From positions 5,143,501 through 5,207,500 of the forward strand of contig NZ_CP089309.1 in assembly GCF_021228795.1 (NCBI RefSeq): DNA of 64,000 nt, in the 5' to 3' direction. Shown here piece by piece: positions 18,468 through 27,944 of this stretch. Source of the DNA: Thiocapsa bogorovii (GTDB lineage: Bacteria; Pseudomonadota; Gammaproteobacteria; Chromatiales; Chromatiaceae). Made by a program: the position numbers and the translations under genes. Positions within the stretch are counted from its first letter, which is position 1; each line of letters begins with the position of its first letter. A model generated the notes under the pieces. The model ran no database searches. It was given only the letters and a program-made list of their open reading frames with translations, and was not told the origin of the DNA.

Positions 18468-19883
18468 CTAACCCCGTCGGGGGGCTTGGGCGATGTAGGG
18501 ATGCGTCATCTTCGCCGGGTCCACCACCCGGTCGAATTCGTCTGCAGCGACGAAGCCGAGCTTCAATGCGGCCTCGCGCAGGGTCATGTCGTGGTCCAGG
18601 GCATAGTGGGCGACCTGCGATGCCTTGTCGTAGCCGATCACTGGGCTCAGGGCGGTCACCAGCATCAGCGACCGCTCGACAAAGTCTGCGATCCGCTTCT
18701 CGTTGGGCTCGGTGCCCTCGACCAGGAAGACGCGGAAGTTGTGACAGCCGTCGGCGATCAGCCGCGCGGATTTGGCGACGTTGAAGATGATCAGCGGCTT
18801 ATAGACGTTCATCTCGAGATAGCCGCTGGCTCCGCCGATACCGACCGCCACATCGTTGCCCATGACCTGGGCAGCCAGCATCGCCAGCGCCTCGCACTGC
18901 GTCGGGTTGACCTTGCCCGGCATGATGGAGGAGCCTGGCTCGTTTGCGGGAATATTGAGCTCCCCGAGTCCGCAACGCGGTCCGCAGGACAGCAGCCGGA
19001 TGTCGTTGGCGATCTTGAACAGCGATACGGCCAGCGTCTTGAAGCTGCCGTGCAGATGCACAAGAGCGTCATGGGCGCCCTGCACCGTGAACTTGTTCGG
19101 CGCGGTGACGAATGGCAGGCCGGTCAGCTTCGCGATCTCTGCGGCGGCCTCGCTCTCGAAGTCGGGTGCCGCGTTGAGGCCGGTGCCCACTGCGGTGCCG
19201 CCGAGGGCGAGGCGGTAGACGCCTGGCAGCGCCTGCTCGATCCATTCGGCGGCTTCGTCCAACATGCCGACGTAGCCGGAAACCTCTTGGCCCAGCGTCA
19301 GCGGCGTGGCGTCCTGCATGTGGGTGCGGCCGATCTTGACGAGTCCGCTCCATGCCTTGGCCTTGACGTCGAGCGCGTCACGCAGCGCGCGCACGGAGGG
19401 CAGGAGCTTTGCGGTCGTCGTCACTGCTGCGGCAATACACATCGCCGAGGGAAAGGAATCGTTCGACGATTGCGACATGTTGACGTGGTCGTTCGGGTGC
19501 ACCGGGTTCTTGGCCCCGAGCGGGCTGCCGGCGAGCTGGCAGCAGCGGTTGGAGATCACCTCGTTTACGTTCATGTTGAACTGGGTGCCGCTGCCGGTCA
19601 TCCAGACATGCAGAGGGAATTGGTCTTGGTGCTGACCGGCCAGGATCTCGTCGCAGACCTGCACGATCAGCGAATGCTGCTGCTCGCCCAATCGCCCGCC
19701 GGCGTGATTGATCGCCGCCGCAGCCTTCTTCAGCGTCGCATACGCGCCGATCATCTCCCGCGGGATCAGGTCGTCGCCGATGCTGAAATGCTCTAGCGAC
19801 CGCTGGGTCTGAGCGCCCCAGAGCTTGTCTGCGGGGACCTGGACCTCCCCAAGGCTGTCGGTTTCGGTGCGGAACTCGGTCAT
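18468..19883 (-). CDS. fumC: Class II fumarate hydratase
   Basis: Interconverts fumarate and malate without an iron-sulfur cluster. The 471-residue product has [20 protein letters not shown], the substrate-site [43 protein letters not shown] and the superfamily signature [17 protein letters not shown]. Full length, no anomaly. First gene of a probable fumC-maeA unit on the minus strand. Confidence 0.97.
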   Translation of the reverse strand: MTEFRTETDSLGEVQVPADKLWGAQTQRSLEHFSIGDDLIPREMIGAYATLKKAAAAINHAGGRLGEQQHSLIVQVCDEILAGQHQDQFPLHVWMTGSGTQFNMNVNEVISNRCCQLAGSPLGAKNPVHPNDHVNMSQSSNDSFPSAMCIAAAVTTTAKLLPSVRALRDALDVKAKAWSGLVKIGRTHMQDATPLTLGQEVSGYVGMLDEAAEWIEQALPGVYRLALGGTAVGTGLNAAPDFESEAAAEIAKLTGLPFVTAPNKFTVQGAHDALVHLHGSFKTLAVSLFKIANDIRLLSCGPRCGLGELNIPANEPGSSIMPGKVNPTQCEALAMLAAQVMGNDVAVGIGGASGYLEMNVYKPLIIFNVAKSARLIADGCHNFRVFLVEGTEPNEKRIADFVERSLMLVTALSPVIGYDKASQVAHYALDHDMTLREAALKLGFVAADEFDRVVDPAKMTHPYIAQAPRRG

Positions 19884-20164
19884 ATGGCGCTCCTAGAAAT
19901 GTACGCTGAAGGACGCGCGCAGTAACCGCAATCCGTTGCGCCCACTGCAAAAGACGAAGGTAGTGCCTATCCTGATCAGTCGCGCGCATGCCGGTTTTTT
20001 TTGAGTCGCGCCGATCTCGCACTGCGGAGTCGGGCTTGGTTCAGCAGACGCCGGCTTTGCAACGCCTTATACCGGGAGCGTCGTCTGCCATCCATGTCTC
20101 ATTTGGGACGTATCGAGGGTGCATGGTGGCGCTTCACCAGCGGTGGAGTTATCGCCGAGGTTTG

Positions 20165-20374
20165 TCAGCTCGATCTCTGAGCGTTCAACCAGCCGTCCTG
20201 CCACGGCGACCTTCCAGTCTCAGGACGACACACCCGCTCCACCTTGTCCAGAAGGGCGCGGTCGGCTAGGACCGCCTGACGCAGCTCAGCCCAATCCCGC
20301 CAGCGACCGCGTGAGATCAAGTCGTCGATGGCGGCGAGGGTGAAGCCTTGATGGTTGAGGTGGCGATGAATCAT
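20165..20374 (-). CDS. Small conserved-looking hypothetical protein
   Basis: A 69-residue protein, MIHRHLNHQGFTLAAIDDLI and onward, with regular amphipathic helical pattern (RGRWRDWAELRQAVLADRALLDKVERVC) that looks genuine. A GGGG sits shortly before the ATG at 20374. The residues after VERVCRP are likely less constrained. Function unknown. It sits in a degenerate stretch with no operon partner, so it may be an isolated survivor of a lost gene pair. Confidence 0.45.
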   Translation of the reverse strand: MIHRHLNHQGFTLAAIDDLISRGRWRDWAELRQAVLADRALLDKVERVCRPETGRSPWQDGWLNAQRSS

Positions 20375-20858
20375 GGCGATCCCCGGACTTTGTACGATGG
20401 TCGATGCTTGAGATGTTACGCGAACGATGCTGGAGAAGTGCCGCGCTTCTGCGATTGTTGGAGCTGGTACGATCGCCTCCATAGCCGTGCCGACCGTCAC
20501 GGATTCGAACGGGACACAAAATCAGCAGCGTGATCTTGAAGCACTGCAACCACGGCGAGGCGGGTGATCTGTTGGCCTTTACGCTTGCGCGTGAACTCGA
20601 CGTCGCTTTCATGGTGTATCAGTGGCGCGGGCGCTGGTCCAAGCCCCACGGCCCGGTACATCAAGGCCGACGCGACCTGCTCCGATTGTTTAACCAGCGT
20701 CCATCGGACGCTTTGGTCAGAGGACATTGACGTCAACTCCACGCTCATGCGGGACAGGTTACTAATTTCACCCAAGCGCCTCGATTGCTTGCTTGAGCAG
20801 GTCGCCGCCACTGCCTGAAATGGCTAAAGTCGGGACATTGTGATATGGCTAGACGAAG
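20375..20858. other. Stretch without a confident gene
   Basis: Overlapping open frames on both strands between 20497 and 20818 carry no recognisable domain and none has a convincing ribosome site. The texture suggests decayed DNA, but no specific transposase or phage fragment could be identified. Confidence 0.4.
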
Positions 20859-22409
20859 GTGAGATACGTCGGCTTTCCACGTACGGAGACTAGAACCATC
20901 GATTCCAATACTGGCAATCGTGAACCCGTGGTCCCTTTCTTGAGCGTCGAGTTGATAGACGCATCGGGTAGAAAGCACGTGCGAAGCGTCGATACCGCGG
21001 TGCTGATCGGACGTGGAGCGGACTGCGCGATCAAGATTCAGCACTCCCTGGTCAGCCGTCACCACCTGGCGCTTTATCCGGAAGGGGGGCGCTGGTGGGT
21101 CCGGGATCTTCAGAGCAGCAACGGCACCTGGGTGGCCGGGCAAAGCATCGACAAGCTGCCGGTGGCCGGCACGACCAGGGTGCAGCTCGGCATCGATGGG
21201 CCGGTGATCCAGCTAACCCCGCCCACGCCTCCCCCCGTCGAAGGGCAGCCCGACTCCATCCAAGATGTCTCCCGGCGTTACTTCGACCGGAACGCGACGG
21301 GCGTCGCCGGCGAGCACACCATGATGATCAGGCAGGCTTACAAGGATGTGAAGCGCCGGCATCGGCGTATCTACATCTCGCTGCTAGCCGGTCTGGCAGT
21401 GTTGCTGTCGATCATGGGCGGGGTGGTCCTGTTCCAGTACAGCCAGTTGGAGAAAACCAAGCAGCTTGCCAAAGAGACCTTCTATGAAATGAAGGAACTT
21501 GAGCTGCACATCGCCGACCTGGAGGCGGATATCCAGCGCGATGCATCGGCCTCTGTTAAGGCTCAGATCGCCGAGTCGAAGCGATTATTGGCCGGTATGC
21601 GGGAGCGCTATGATGACTTTGTCGAGGAGGTGCAGGCGAGCCGGATCGTCCAACTGAGCTCGGAAGACGAGATCATCCTGCACATAGCCCGCGTGTTTGG
21701 CGAGACCGAACTGGACCTACCCGACGATTTTGTCGCGGAAGTCAAGAAGTATGTCCGCAAATGGCAAGCCACTCCGCGTCTGGAGCGTGCCATCCGCCGT
21801 CTGCATGAAAACGGTTACGCGCCGACGATCTACCGTGAACTCGTCGCTCAGGATCTCCCGCCGCAATTCATGTATCTCGCGCTGCAGGAGTCCAGCTTTC
21901 GTCACGATGCCGTCGGTCCGCCCACCCGCTACGGACGTGCCAAAGGCATGTGGCAATTCATTCCTGATACCGCGAAACGTTATGGTCTTACGCCGGGGCC
22001 GTTGCAGAACACCGGCCAATACGATCCGGACGACGACCGGCACAACGTCGCCAAAGCGACCAATGCGGCCGCGCGCTACCTGAAATACATCTACAGAACC
22101 GACGCCCAGGCATCCGGGCTGCTCGTCATGGCTTCTTACAACTGGGGTGAAGGGAACATCATCAAGCGCCTTCGGAAGATGCCGAAGAATCCACGCGAGC
22201 GCAACTTCTGGAAGTTGCTGCGGGACCATAAGATTCCGGACGAGACCTATAACTACGTCTTCTATATCTTCTCCGCTGCAGTCATCGGCGAAAACCCTCG
22301 GTTGTTCGGCTTCGATTTCGACAACCCGCTGTTGGGCCTCGGAGCAGCGCCGGGGCCGCGCATCCGCACTGAAGATCTGGGTCTCGCCAGCAAAAACGTC
22401 GCGCACTGA
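20859..22409 (+). CDS. FHA - transmembrane - lytic transglycosylase fusion
   Basis: A 516-residue three-part protein. Residues 26-118 form a forkhead-associated domain with all phosphothreonine-binding signatures (IGRGADC, SLVSRHH, SSNGT). A single membrane helix follows (171-194, IYISLLAGLAVLLSIMGGVV), then a coiled-coil of about 70 residues, then an SLT-type lytic transglycosylase domain (about 320-490) with catalytic Glu344 in LALQESSF and RAKGMWQFIPDTAKRYGL. Topology places FHA in the cytoplasm and the muralytic domain in the periplasm. The start is uncertain: GTG at 20859, GTG at 20928 and TTG at 20940 are all in frame before the FHA domain. It lies 6.5 kb from the T6SS kinase and is a good candidate for a T6SS-dedicated wall-opening enzyme. 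Confidence 0.85.
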   Translation: MRYVGFPRTETRTIDSNTGNREPVVPFLSVELIDASGRKHVRSVDTAVLIGRGADCAIKIQHSLVSRHHLALYPEGGRWWVRDLQSSNGTWVAGQSIDKLPVAGTTRVQLGIDGPVIQLTPPTPPPVEGQPDSIQDVSRRYFDRNATGVAGEHTMMIRQAYKDVKRRHRRIYISLLAGLAVLLSIMGGVVLFQYSQLEKTKQLAKETFYEMKELELHIADLEADIQRDASASVKAQIAESKRLLAGMRERYDDFVEEVQASRIVQLSSEDEIILHIARVFGETELDLPDDFVAEVKKYVRKWQATPRLERAIRRLHENGYAPTIYRELVAQDLPPQFMYLALQESSFRHDAVGPPTRYGRAKGMWQFIPDTAKRYGLTPGPLQNTGQYDPDDDRHNVAKATNAAARYLKYIYRTDAQASGLLVMASYNWGEGNIIKRLRKMPKNPRERNFWKLLRDHKIPDETYNYVFYIFSAAVIGENPRLFGFDFDNPLLGLGAAPGPRIRTEDLGLASKNVAH

Positions 22410-22599
22410 CAGGTGAAAAGGGGGCAGCGCAGCAGCCCGTCGAGTTACGCGCTCGCAGAAGCTCAGCGGCCGCTTCCGTCATGACAAACGCCCGAGGTCG
22501 GCATGATCCGGCCGACCGTGTCGGTGGTTCGGTCTTGGTTGAGGTGTGCTTCACCGGGCCCGCGGGGCTCGGGCGCGTCTTACGCGCAGTGCGCCAAGC

Positions 22600-22760
22600 G
22601 CCAAGAGCTGCACGCGCGGCATGTCACGCTCGCCGACGCGCTGGGCGGCATGCTAGAAGCCACCTGAGTGATCGCCCGCGAAGTCGACGTCCCGCCCGGC
22701 GGGAAGCCGATCGAATGGCGGCGCCGGACCAACCGGATGAACAGCACTCCGGAGGCCGCC
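22600..22760 (+). pseudogene. IS4/Tn5-type transposase remnant
   Basis: The frame through 22668 reads HVTLADALGGMLEAT, a stop, then VIAREVDVPPGGKPIEWRRR. This resembles the conserved segment of Tn5-like IS4 transposases in which a beta strand with REVDPP precedes PIEWLLLT. The in-frame TGA at 22665 and loss of everything else mark it as a fragment. No inverted repeats were found. Confidence 0.4.
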
Positions 22761-23346
22761 GCCGAGCGCTCGCCTGTGATCTGGCCGCGGTGGGTTCTCA
22801 ACATCGACTGTGGTGATCCCGGCCAGCGCACCCGCAATCCCCTCATCGCTGCCGTCATGGGGCTGGTCATACGAGGTAAGCGGGAAATTTCAGCAAATTA
22901 TAAAATTACAAAATGAGTGTTTCGTGTTCGATTGTTCGTGCTAAAGGAGACAGCACGCTCGAGTTCGAGAGCCAACGAGGTGCGTTTCCGCCACACAAAA
23001 TTACATTAATGATGTTAAATTGTTTAGTAATTTTTTTAAATACATATACTTACACGAAGGCGCTTCCGTTGTAGCTAGTGCTTTTGCTAAAAGTGCGACG
23101 ATTTTGTTGCATTTACGTTCGTGTGTATGATATCAACGCGTGAAGACGATATGGAAATTGGCACACGCGCTTAGTAAACAGGGGCTCGATGCCGGATTAA
23201 AGTTAGGATAAGTGCGAAATTTGATGACGATGGCAAGTACCTGACCCGAGTCATTCGACCGGGACGCCGCTGCCCATGCGACCGTCAGTGTTTAACTGCT
23301 GGCAGCCGATGTATGAAACGTCTTCTGAAGACAGGGGGAAGAACGA
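22761..23346 (+). promoter_or_regulatory. AT-rich region upstream of the autotransporter gene
   Basis: From about 22875 to 23220 the DNA is strikingly AT-rich against its surroundings (for example TTTAGTAATTTTTTTAAATA near 23020). A weak promoter candidate is TTGTTG at 23104-23109 with TATGAT at 23126-23131 (16-bp spacer), leaving a leader of about 210 nt. Such AT-rich upstream tracts are common targets of H-NS-type silencers. No gene was seen in this stretch. Confidence 0.35.
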
Positions 23347-26300
23347 ATGATGCGGAAATGCCATAGTCATGTTGTCTCCGGTCGGTCGCGGCGGGTGCCT
23401 AAACGAGCGGCGACTTTGCTAGCCGCGGTCTTGAGCTTCGCGGCGGCGTCTGCTGGTGCGGTGACTTTAACCGTCACCCCGGATAATTTGACGTTACAAA
23501 AGGCTGACCCGCCAAACTCGGTCTCCGCCACTGCCACGGCAACCCTTGACAGCCGTCAGTCATGCGAAGGTGATTTTCCAATCAGCGATTATACATATGA
23601 GCAGTTCTGGAACTGGTCTACCGATAATGGGAACCTCTGGAATCCGTCAAGCGGAGAAACAGTCGCTGATAGGAATACTTCGAATTTCTCATACACAGAT
23701 GCTGGAGAGCTTCAGCATTGCAGTCAACTTCCGAGCACAATCAAAGTCAAGGCAACGTGCAAGATATACGGCGGGGTAGACGACTCTGGCGAACCCATCG
23801 TCATCGACGCCGATGCCCCACTGCAGGGTCCTGGTGTTAGTGAAGATCAGGATACTGTTACCGTCACTTATCTCAATCCGCTGACCATCCCTGGCAACAC
23901 CCAGGTGCTTTCGGGATCGCCAGGCGCGACGGTCACCTTCAGCACCGCGTTCAGCGGCGGCAAGGCACCGATCTCGCCTGAGAGCCCCACGCCGCTTGGG
24001 GGGGCGGTCACGATTTCAGGCTCGCAATTGACCTACAGTTATCGTATACCCTCAGGCGCGCCCGAGGGCGCGCTTGAGGATATCGTCAAAGTCAATGGTC
24101 AACCCACCAGCTGTGGCGGCAACTCGGCCCAGATTGCGGTGACGATCAACGTGCTAGCGGGCCCCAGCATCGCGCCGGATCCGCTCATGCTGTCGGGCAG
24201 TCCTGGAGCGACGGTGAGCGGCGATCTTGCGGTCAGTGGAGGTACCGCAGACTATCGCTGGCAAGCGAACAACGGCGGCAGCGTAGACCCGACGGCCGGT
24301 TCCTCGGTCACCTACAGCTACCGCATCCCGGAGGACGCAACCGCCGGCACACGTTCCGACACGGTCACGGTAACCGATGCAAATGGCGCCACTGACGAGG
24401 CGACTGTGACCATCAATGTATTGCCAGGCCCCACCATCGAACCCGATCCGCTCACGCTGTCGGGCAGTCCTGGAGCGACGGTGAGCGGCGATCTTGCGGT
24501 CAGTGGAGGTACCGCAGACTATCGCTGGCAAGCGAACAACGGCGGCAGCGTAGACCCGACGACCGGTTCCTCGGTCACCTACAGCTACCGCATCCCGGAG
24601 GACGCAACCGCCGGCACACGCTCCGACAGGGTCACGGTAATCGATGCAAATGGCGCCACTGACGAGGCGACCGTGACCATCAATGTAACAGAAGGCCCCA
24701 CCATCGAACCCGATCCGCTCACGCTGTCGGGCAGTCCTGGAGCGACGGTGAGCGGCGATCTTGCGGTCAGTGGAGGTACCGCAGACTATCGCTGGCAAGC
24801 GAACAACGGCGGCAGCGTAGACCCGACGACCGGTTCCTCGGTCACCTACAGCTACCGCATCCCGGAGGACGCAACCGCCGGCACACGCTCCGACAGGGTC
24901 ACGGTAATCGATGCAAATGGCGCAACATACACGTCACGCGTTAGTATTACGGTCACCGAAATTCCTCCTACTCCAGATCTATCCGTCAACCCGAACGCCC
25001 TAAAGTTAACGGGCGCTGCCGGCACGGAAGTTAGCAGTGACGAGTTGCAGGTCACCGGGGGGTCTGGCAGCTTTGCTCTTTCGGCGGAGAAGGGAACGGT
25101 CGAGAGGAAAGGGAACGCCGTCCTCTATACGTACCGCATCCCGCCAGGATCAAGCGGGACGATCACAGACAGGGTAACGGTCAGTGACAGCGATCCTGAT
25201 GTAGCGCCTGTCACTGTTCCTGTCACCATTGAGGTGTTGCCCCCGATCGCGGTGACACCGTCTCCGTTGGAATTGTCGGCCTTGTCGCTGGTAGGTGTTG
25301 AAGGTGAAGCATCGGAGCCGTTCGCTGTTTCGGGCGGTACACCACCGTATTACCTCAGCGTCGCAAGCGGCGGTAGCGGAACAGTCGAGCCCGCACGCCT
25401 AGACGCCCCGGGCTCCGCCACCTATGCCGTTGCAATTCCCGCGAGCTCCGCGGCGGTCGTGATCAGCGACCTCATTGTGATCACGGATTCGAGCGGCAAC
25501 AGCGTTGAGGCGCCGGTGACTGTCCAGGTGGCGGCATCCGATTCGTTGTCTAGCCGTACCGATCTCACGCCCAATCAGCGTAACGTTGCCAGTGCCATCG
25601 AGACCGTGTGTCCGCAACTCGGCAAGATGTCGTCACGCACCGCCGAGCAGGAAGACCTATTTCAGCAATGTTCGGAGATGCTCGAGAACTCCTCCAGCAG
25701 CGGTATTCCGAATACGCTGACAGAGATCACCACGGAGAAGGCAAGCGCGTCGACCAGTGTCGGTGTGGAGACGGGTACGCAGCAATTCGCCAATATCGGA
25801 TCGCGTCTTGCTGCACTGCGCGGCGGTGCCACGGGCGTGAGCCTGAGCGGTTTGAGCTTCAGCGTGGATGGGCAAGCTCTGTCGGCGGGGCAGGTCGCCG
25901 ACGCGACGATTACTCAGATGTCTGGCGGCGCGGCAAGCGCCGACAACTCCTTCGGCCGCTGGGGCTTTTTCCTGAACGGCTCGTTCAACTTCGGTGACAA
26001 GGACACGACGCAGAACGAGTCGGGATTCGATTTCAGCACCGCTGGGGTTACCGCTGGAGCCGACTATCGGTTTACTGACCAGTTGATTGCGGGTGGTGCT
26101 CTCGGTTATGCCAAGGCAGATACGACCTTCGATTCGGACGGCGGCGGGTTGGACACGGAGACCTGGCACATCGCCGGCTATGGCACTTATCACTGGTCCG
26201 ATCGGGGCTACGTCGATGCGATTGTCGAATATGGTTGGCAGAGTTACGACTCGACTCGGAACATTCGTTACCAGGTCGCATCGACCACCGGTGCCATTAG

Positions 26301-26817
26301 TCGCCAGGCTCAAGCAGACTACGATGGTACCCAGTTCGGTGTCAGTATCGGTACAGGTTACGACTTTGACGAAGGCCCGATATCATATGGGTTTTACGGA
26401 CGAGCCGGTTATCTCCAAGTCGATGTAGACGGATTTACGGAGAAGGGTGCGGGCGGACTGAATCTGAATCTAAACGATTTCAGCTCAACCTCGGTCACGA
26501 CGACGCTTGGGGCACGCCTCTCAAGGGTTTTCAACACCAGTTATGCCGTGTTGGTTCCCCAGGCGCGGGTAGAATGGGAGCATGAGTACGATCAGGATGC
26601 GGATATGTTGGTGGCGAGTTTTGCCGCCGATCCCATCGCATCGGCGTTCGGGATCGATACCGATAGCCCGGATCGGGACTACTTCCGTGTGGGTCTCGGT
26701 ATTTCAGCCGTCTTTCGGTATGGGCTTTCGGCCTTCATCAATTACGATGCGTTGCTGGATAAGTCGGATTGGACCGACAACCTGATCGACGTTGGGGTGC
26801 GATGGGAGTTTGAGTAG
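23347..26817 (+). CDS. Autotransporter with Ig-like repeats and C-terminal barrel
   Basis: A 1156-residue outer-membrane protein. A signal peptide (KRAATLLAAVLSFAAASAG, preceded by a basic N-region) is followed by a cysteine-containing head, then about six Ig-like/He_PIG-type domains. Three are near-identical 89-residue units (SGSPGATVSGDLAVSGGTAD in each). A low-complexity linker leads to a C-terminal autotransporter barrel from roughly residue 880, with alternating aromatic strands (AGADYRFTDQLIAGGALGYA) ending RWEFE. The last residue is Glu after Phe, slightly off the usual terminal aromatic. Likely an adhesin or surface-exposed binding protein. The barrel resembles that of the protein at 43.2 kb. 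The start has GGGGGAAGAACG just upstream. Confidence 0.85.
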   Translation: MMRKCHSHVVSGRSRRVPKRAATLLAAVLSFAAASAGAVTLTVTPDNLTLQKADPPNSVSATATATLDSRQSCEGDFPISDYTYEQFWNWSTDNGNLWNPSSGETVADRNTSNFSYTDAGELQHCSQLPSTIKVKATCKIYGGVDDSGEPIVIDADAPLQGPGVSEDQDTVTVTYLNPLTIPGNTQVLSGSPGATVTFSTAFSGGKAPISPESPTPLGGAVTISGSQLTYSYRIPSGAPEGALEDIVKVNGQPTSCGGNSAQIAVTINVLAGPSIAPDPLMLSGSPGATVSGDLAVSGGTADYRWQANNGGSVDPTAGSSVTYSYRIPEDATAGTRSDTVTVTDANGATDEATVTINVLPGPTIEPDPLTLSGSPGATVSGDLAVSGGTADYRWQANNGGSVDPTTGSSVTYSYRIPEDATAGTRSDRVTVIDANGATDEATVTINVTEGPTIEPDPLTLSGSPGATVSGDLAVSGGTADYRWQANNGGSVDPTTGSSVTYSYRIPEDATAGTRSDRVTVIDANGATYTSRVSITVTEIPPTPDLSVNPNALKLTGAAGTEVSSDELQVTGGSGSFALSAEKGTVERKGNAVLYTYRIPPGSSGTITDRVTVSDSDPDVAPVTVPVTIEVLPPIAVTPSPLELSALSLVGVEGEASEPFAVSGGTPPYYLSVASGGSGTVEPARLDAPGSATYAVAIPASSAAVVISDLIVITDSSGNSVEAPVTVQVAASDSLSSRTDLTPNQRNVASAIETVCPQLGKMSSRTAEQEDLFQQCSEMLENSSSSGIPNTLTEITTEKASASTSVGVETGTQQFANIGSRLAALRGGATGVSLSGLSFSVDGQALSAGQVADATITQMSGGAASADNSFGRWGFFLNGSFNFGDKDTTQNESGFDFSTAGVTAGADYRFTDQLIAGGALGYAKADTTFDSDGGGLDTETWHIAGYGTYHWSDRGYVDAIVEYGWQSYDSTRNIRYQVASTTGAISRQAQADYDGTQFGVSIGTGYDFDEGPISYGFYGRAGYLQVDVDGFTEKGAGGLNLNLNDFSSTSVTTTLGARLSRVFNTSYAVLVPQARVEWEHEYDQDADMLVASFAADPIASAFGIDTDSPDRDYFRVGLGISAVFRYGLSAFINYDALLDKSDWTDNLIDVGVRWEFE
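24160..24936 (+). repeat. Three tandem 267-bp coding repeats
   Basis: Units begin at 24160, 24427 and 24694, exactly 267 bp (89 codons) apart. Units 2 and 3 are almost identical at the DNA level; unit 1 differs at a few positions. Unit 3 diverges after about 24928. The very low divergence implies recent duplication or gene conversion, so copy number probably varies between strains. Confidence 0.93.
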
Positions 26818-26908
26818 CCGGCGTTGTTGCGGGCCGCGTCCAGCAGGTCAGTTTCCGGTCGATTCAGCACATGGGTTTCTGTGGGCCCTCGCGCCCGCAG
26901 GAACGAGT

Positions 26909-27799
26909 TCAAGTCTCTTTTGCCCACATGATGCTCATGTGTCGGATGTCCTCTAGGATGTCCGGCCAGAGCGCTTCCCAACAACAGCGATGGCTGGCGA
27001 ACTTGACCGCGAGCGTAGTCCGTGGGTCGACGTTATCACCGGGCGGGTCGTCAACATCGTTGAGTGCAGCGCGCACCAGCGACGGCGGCACATTCGTGTC
27101 GCGCTCACCAACCACGTGTAGTTGCCGGATTTGCGACGGCAAAGGGCCACGCGTGGCCGGGTTCAACGAGTCGTGCAGGGGGGTGTAGCCGTGCAGCTCG
27201 GTCCAGGCGTCGATGTCGAGGTTGGCGGCGATGGTGACGAGGGCCTTGGCATTGCCGGCGCGCTCCGCGATCAGCCAGGCGAGAACGCCGCCACCGCTGT
27301 AGCCGATCAGAACCACATTCTCGTAGCCGTTCTGGTTGACAAACCCCTGGAGCGCCTCGGCCATGGAGGCTACCACGGCCTCTGAGTAGCGGCCGCTGGT
27401 CCATTTGGATGGGTCGCAGGCGCTACTTTGGGCGAGTCCGTGGTAGCAGGGCCTGCCGAGAAAGAGGCTCGGGTCGGGGTCCATGCTCATCAACCGCAGT
27501 GTGACCGGATTTCTTGGTGTCGGGTCGGTTGCAATGCGGGTTCCACCGATCCAGGGTGAGCCGTCGCCCGAAAGATAGACGTGTAGCGTCGAGCCATGGT
27601 TGCGGCCACGGCTGTAGTAAGCGAGATGCGTGAATCCGCGCCCGATGAGATGGCGTTTTTCCAGTTTATAGTCGGCGGCAATGCGATCGGTCTTAGCCAG
27701 GTGATCGGCACAACCTGCCCAGAGCATGACTGATGCCGAGAGAGTGACTCGAAAAAGCGGCAGGAACCGCCTATGCTTACCGTAAAACCAACGGTTCAT
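26909..27799 (-). CDS. Lipoprotein with alpha/beta hydrolase fold
   Basis: A 296-residue probable lipoprotein: basic N-region, hydrophobic core and lipobox LWAGC with Cys30. The mature part has an alpha/beta hydrolase layout, with the oxyanion strand LHVYLSGDG, nucleophile elbow GYSGGG (Ser168), a candidate acidic residue around VVGERDTN and a late His in FASHRCCW. It would sit in the periplasm anchored to a membrane. It lies between the autotransporter and a Sel1 lipoprotein at the edge of the T6SS cluster. It might be an accessory esterase or a phospholipase-type factor; no T6SS effector export signal is seen, and the lipobox argues against it being a T6SS cargo. Confidence 0.75.
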   Translation of the reverse strand: MNRWFYGKHRRFLPLFRVTLSASVMLWAGCADHLAKTDRIAADYKLEKRHLIGRGFTHLAYYSRGRNHGSTLHVYLSGDGSPWIGGTRIATDPTPRNPVTLRLMSMDPDPSLFLGRPCYHGLAQSSACDPSKWTSGRYSEAVVASMAEALQGFVNQNGYENVVLIGYSGGGVLAWLIAERAGNAKALVTIAANLDIDAWTELHGYTPLHDSLNPATRGPLPSQIRQLHVVGERDTNVPPSLVRAALNDVDDPPGDNVDPRTTLAVKFASHRCCWEALWPDILEDIRHMSIMWAKET

Positions 27800-27944
27800 C
27801 TTGCGGGGCGACTCCGTGCCACAAACGTTCGCATCGGTTCGATCATGTCATTTCATTCCTCTCGCATCCGCGACCATGAACGGAATATCGAGTGTGATCG
27901 CCAAACAAATGTCCTCGTCAACAAAGCGGTATCCCAGGTTGGCG

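Noticed and set aside
20497-20818. Overlapping frames that might be a transposase or small toxin
   Set aside because: Neither strand gives a recognisable domain or a ribosome site; not enough evidence to call a gene.
24160-24936. Possible CRISPR-like array from regularly spaced repeats
   Set aside because: The unit is 267 bp, in frame and coding for Ig-like domains, with no short repeat-spacer structure.
26909-27799. T6SS phospholipase effector (Tle type)
   Set aside because: A lipoprotein signal would send it through Sec to the cell's own envelope; there is no adjacent immunity gene or VgrG/PAAR link.
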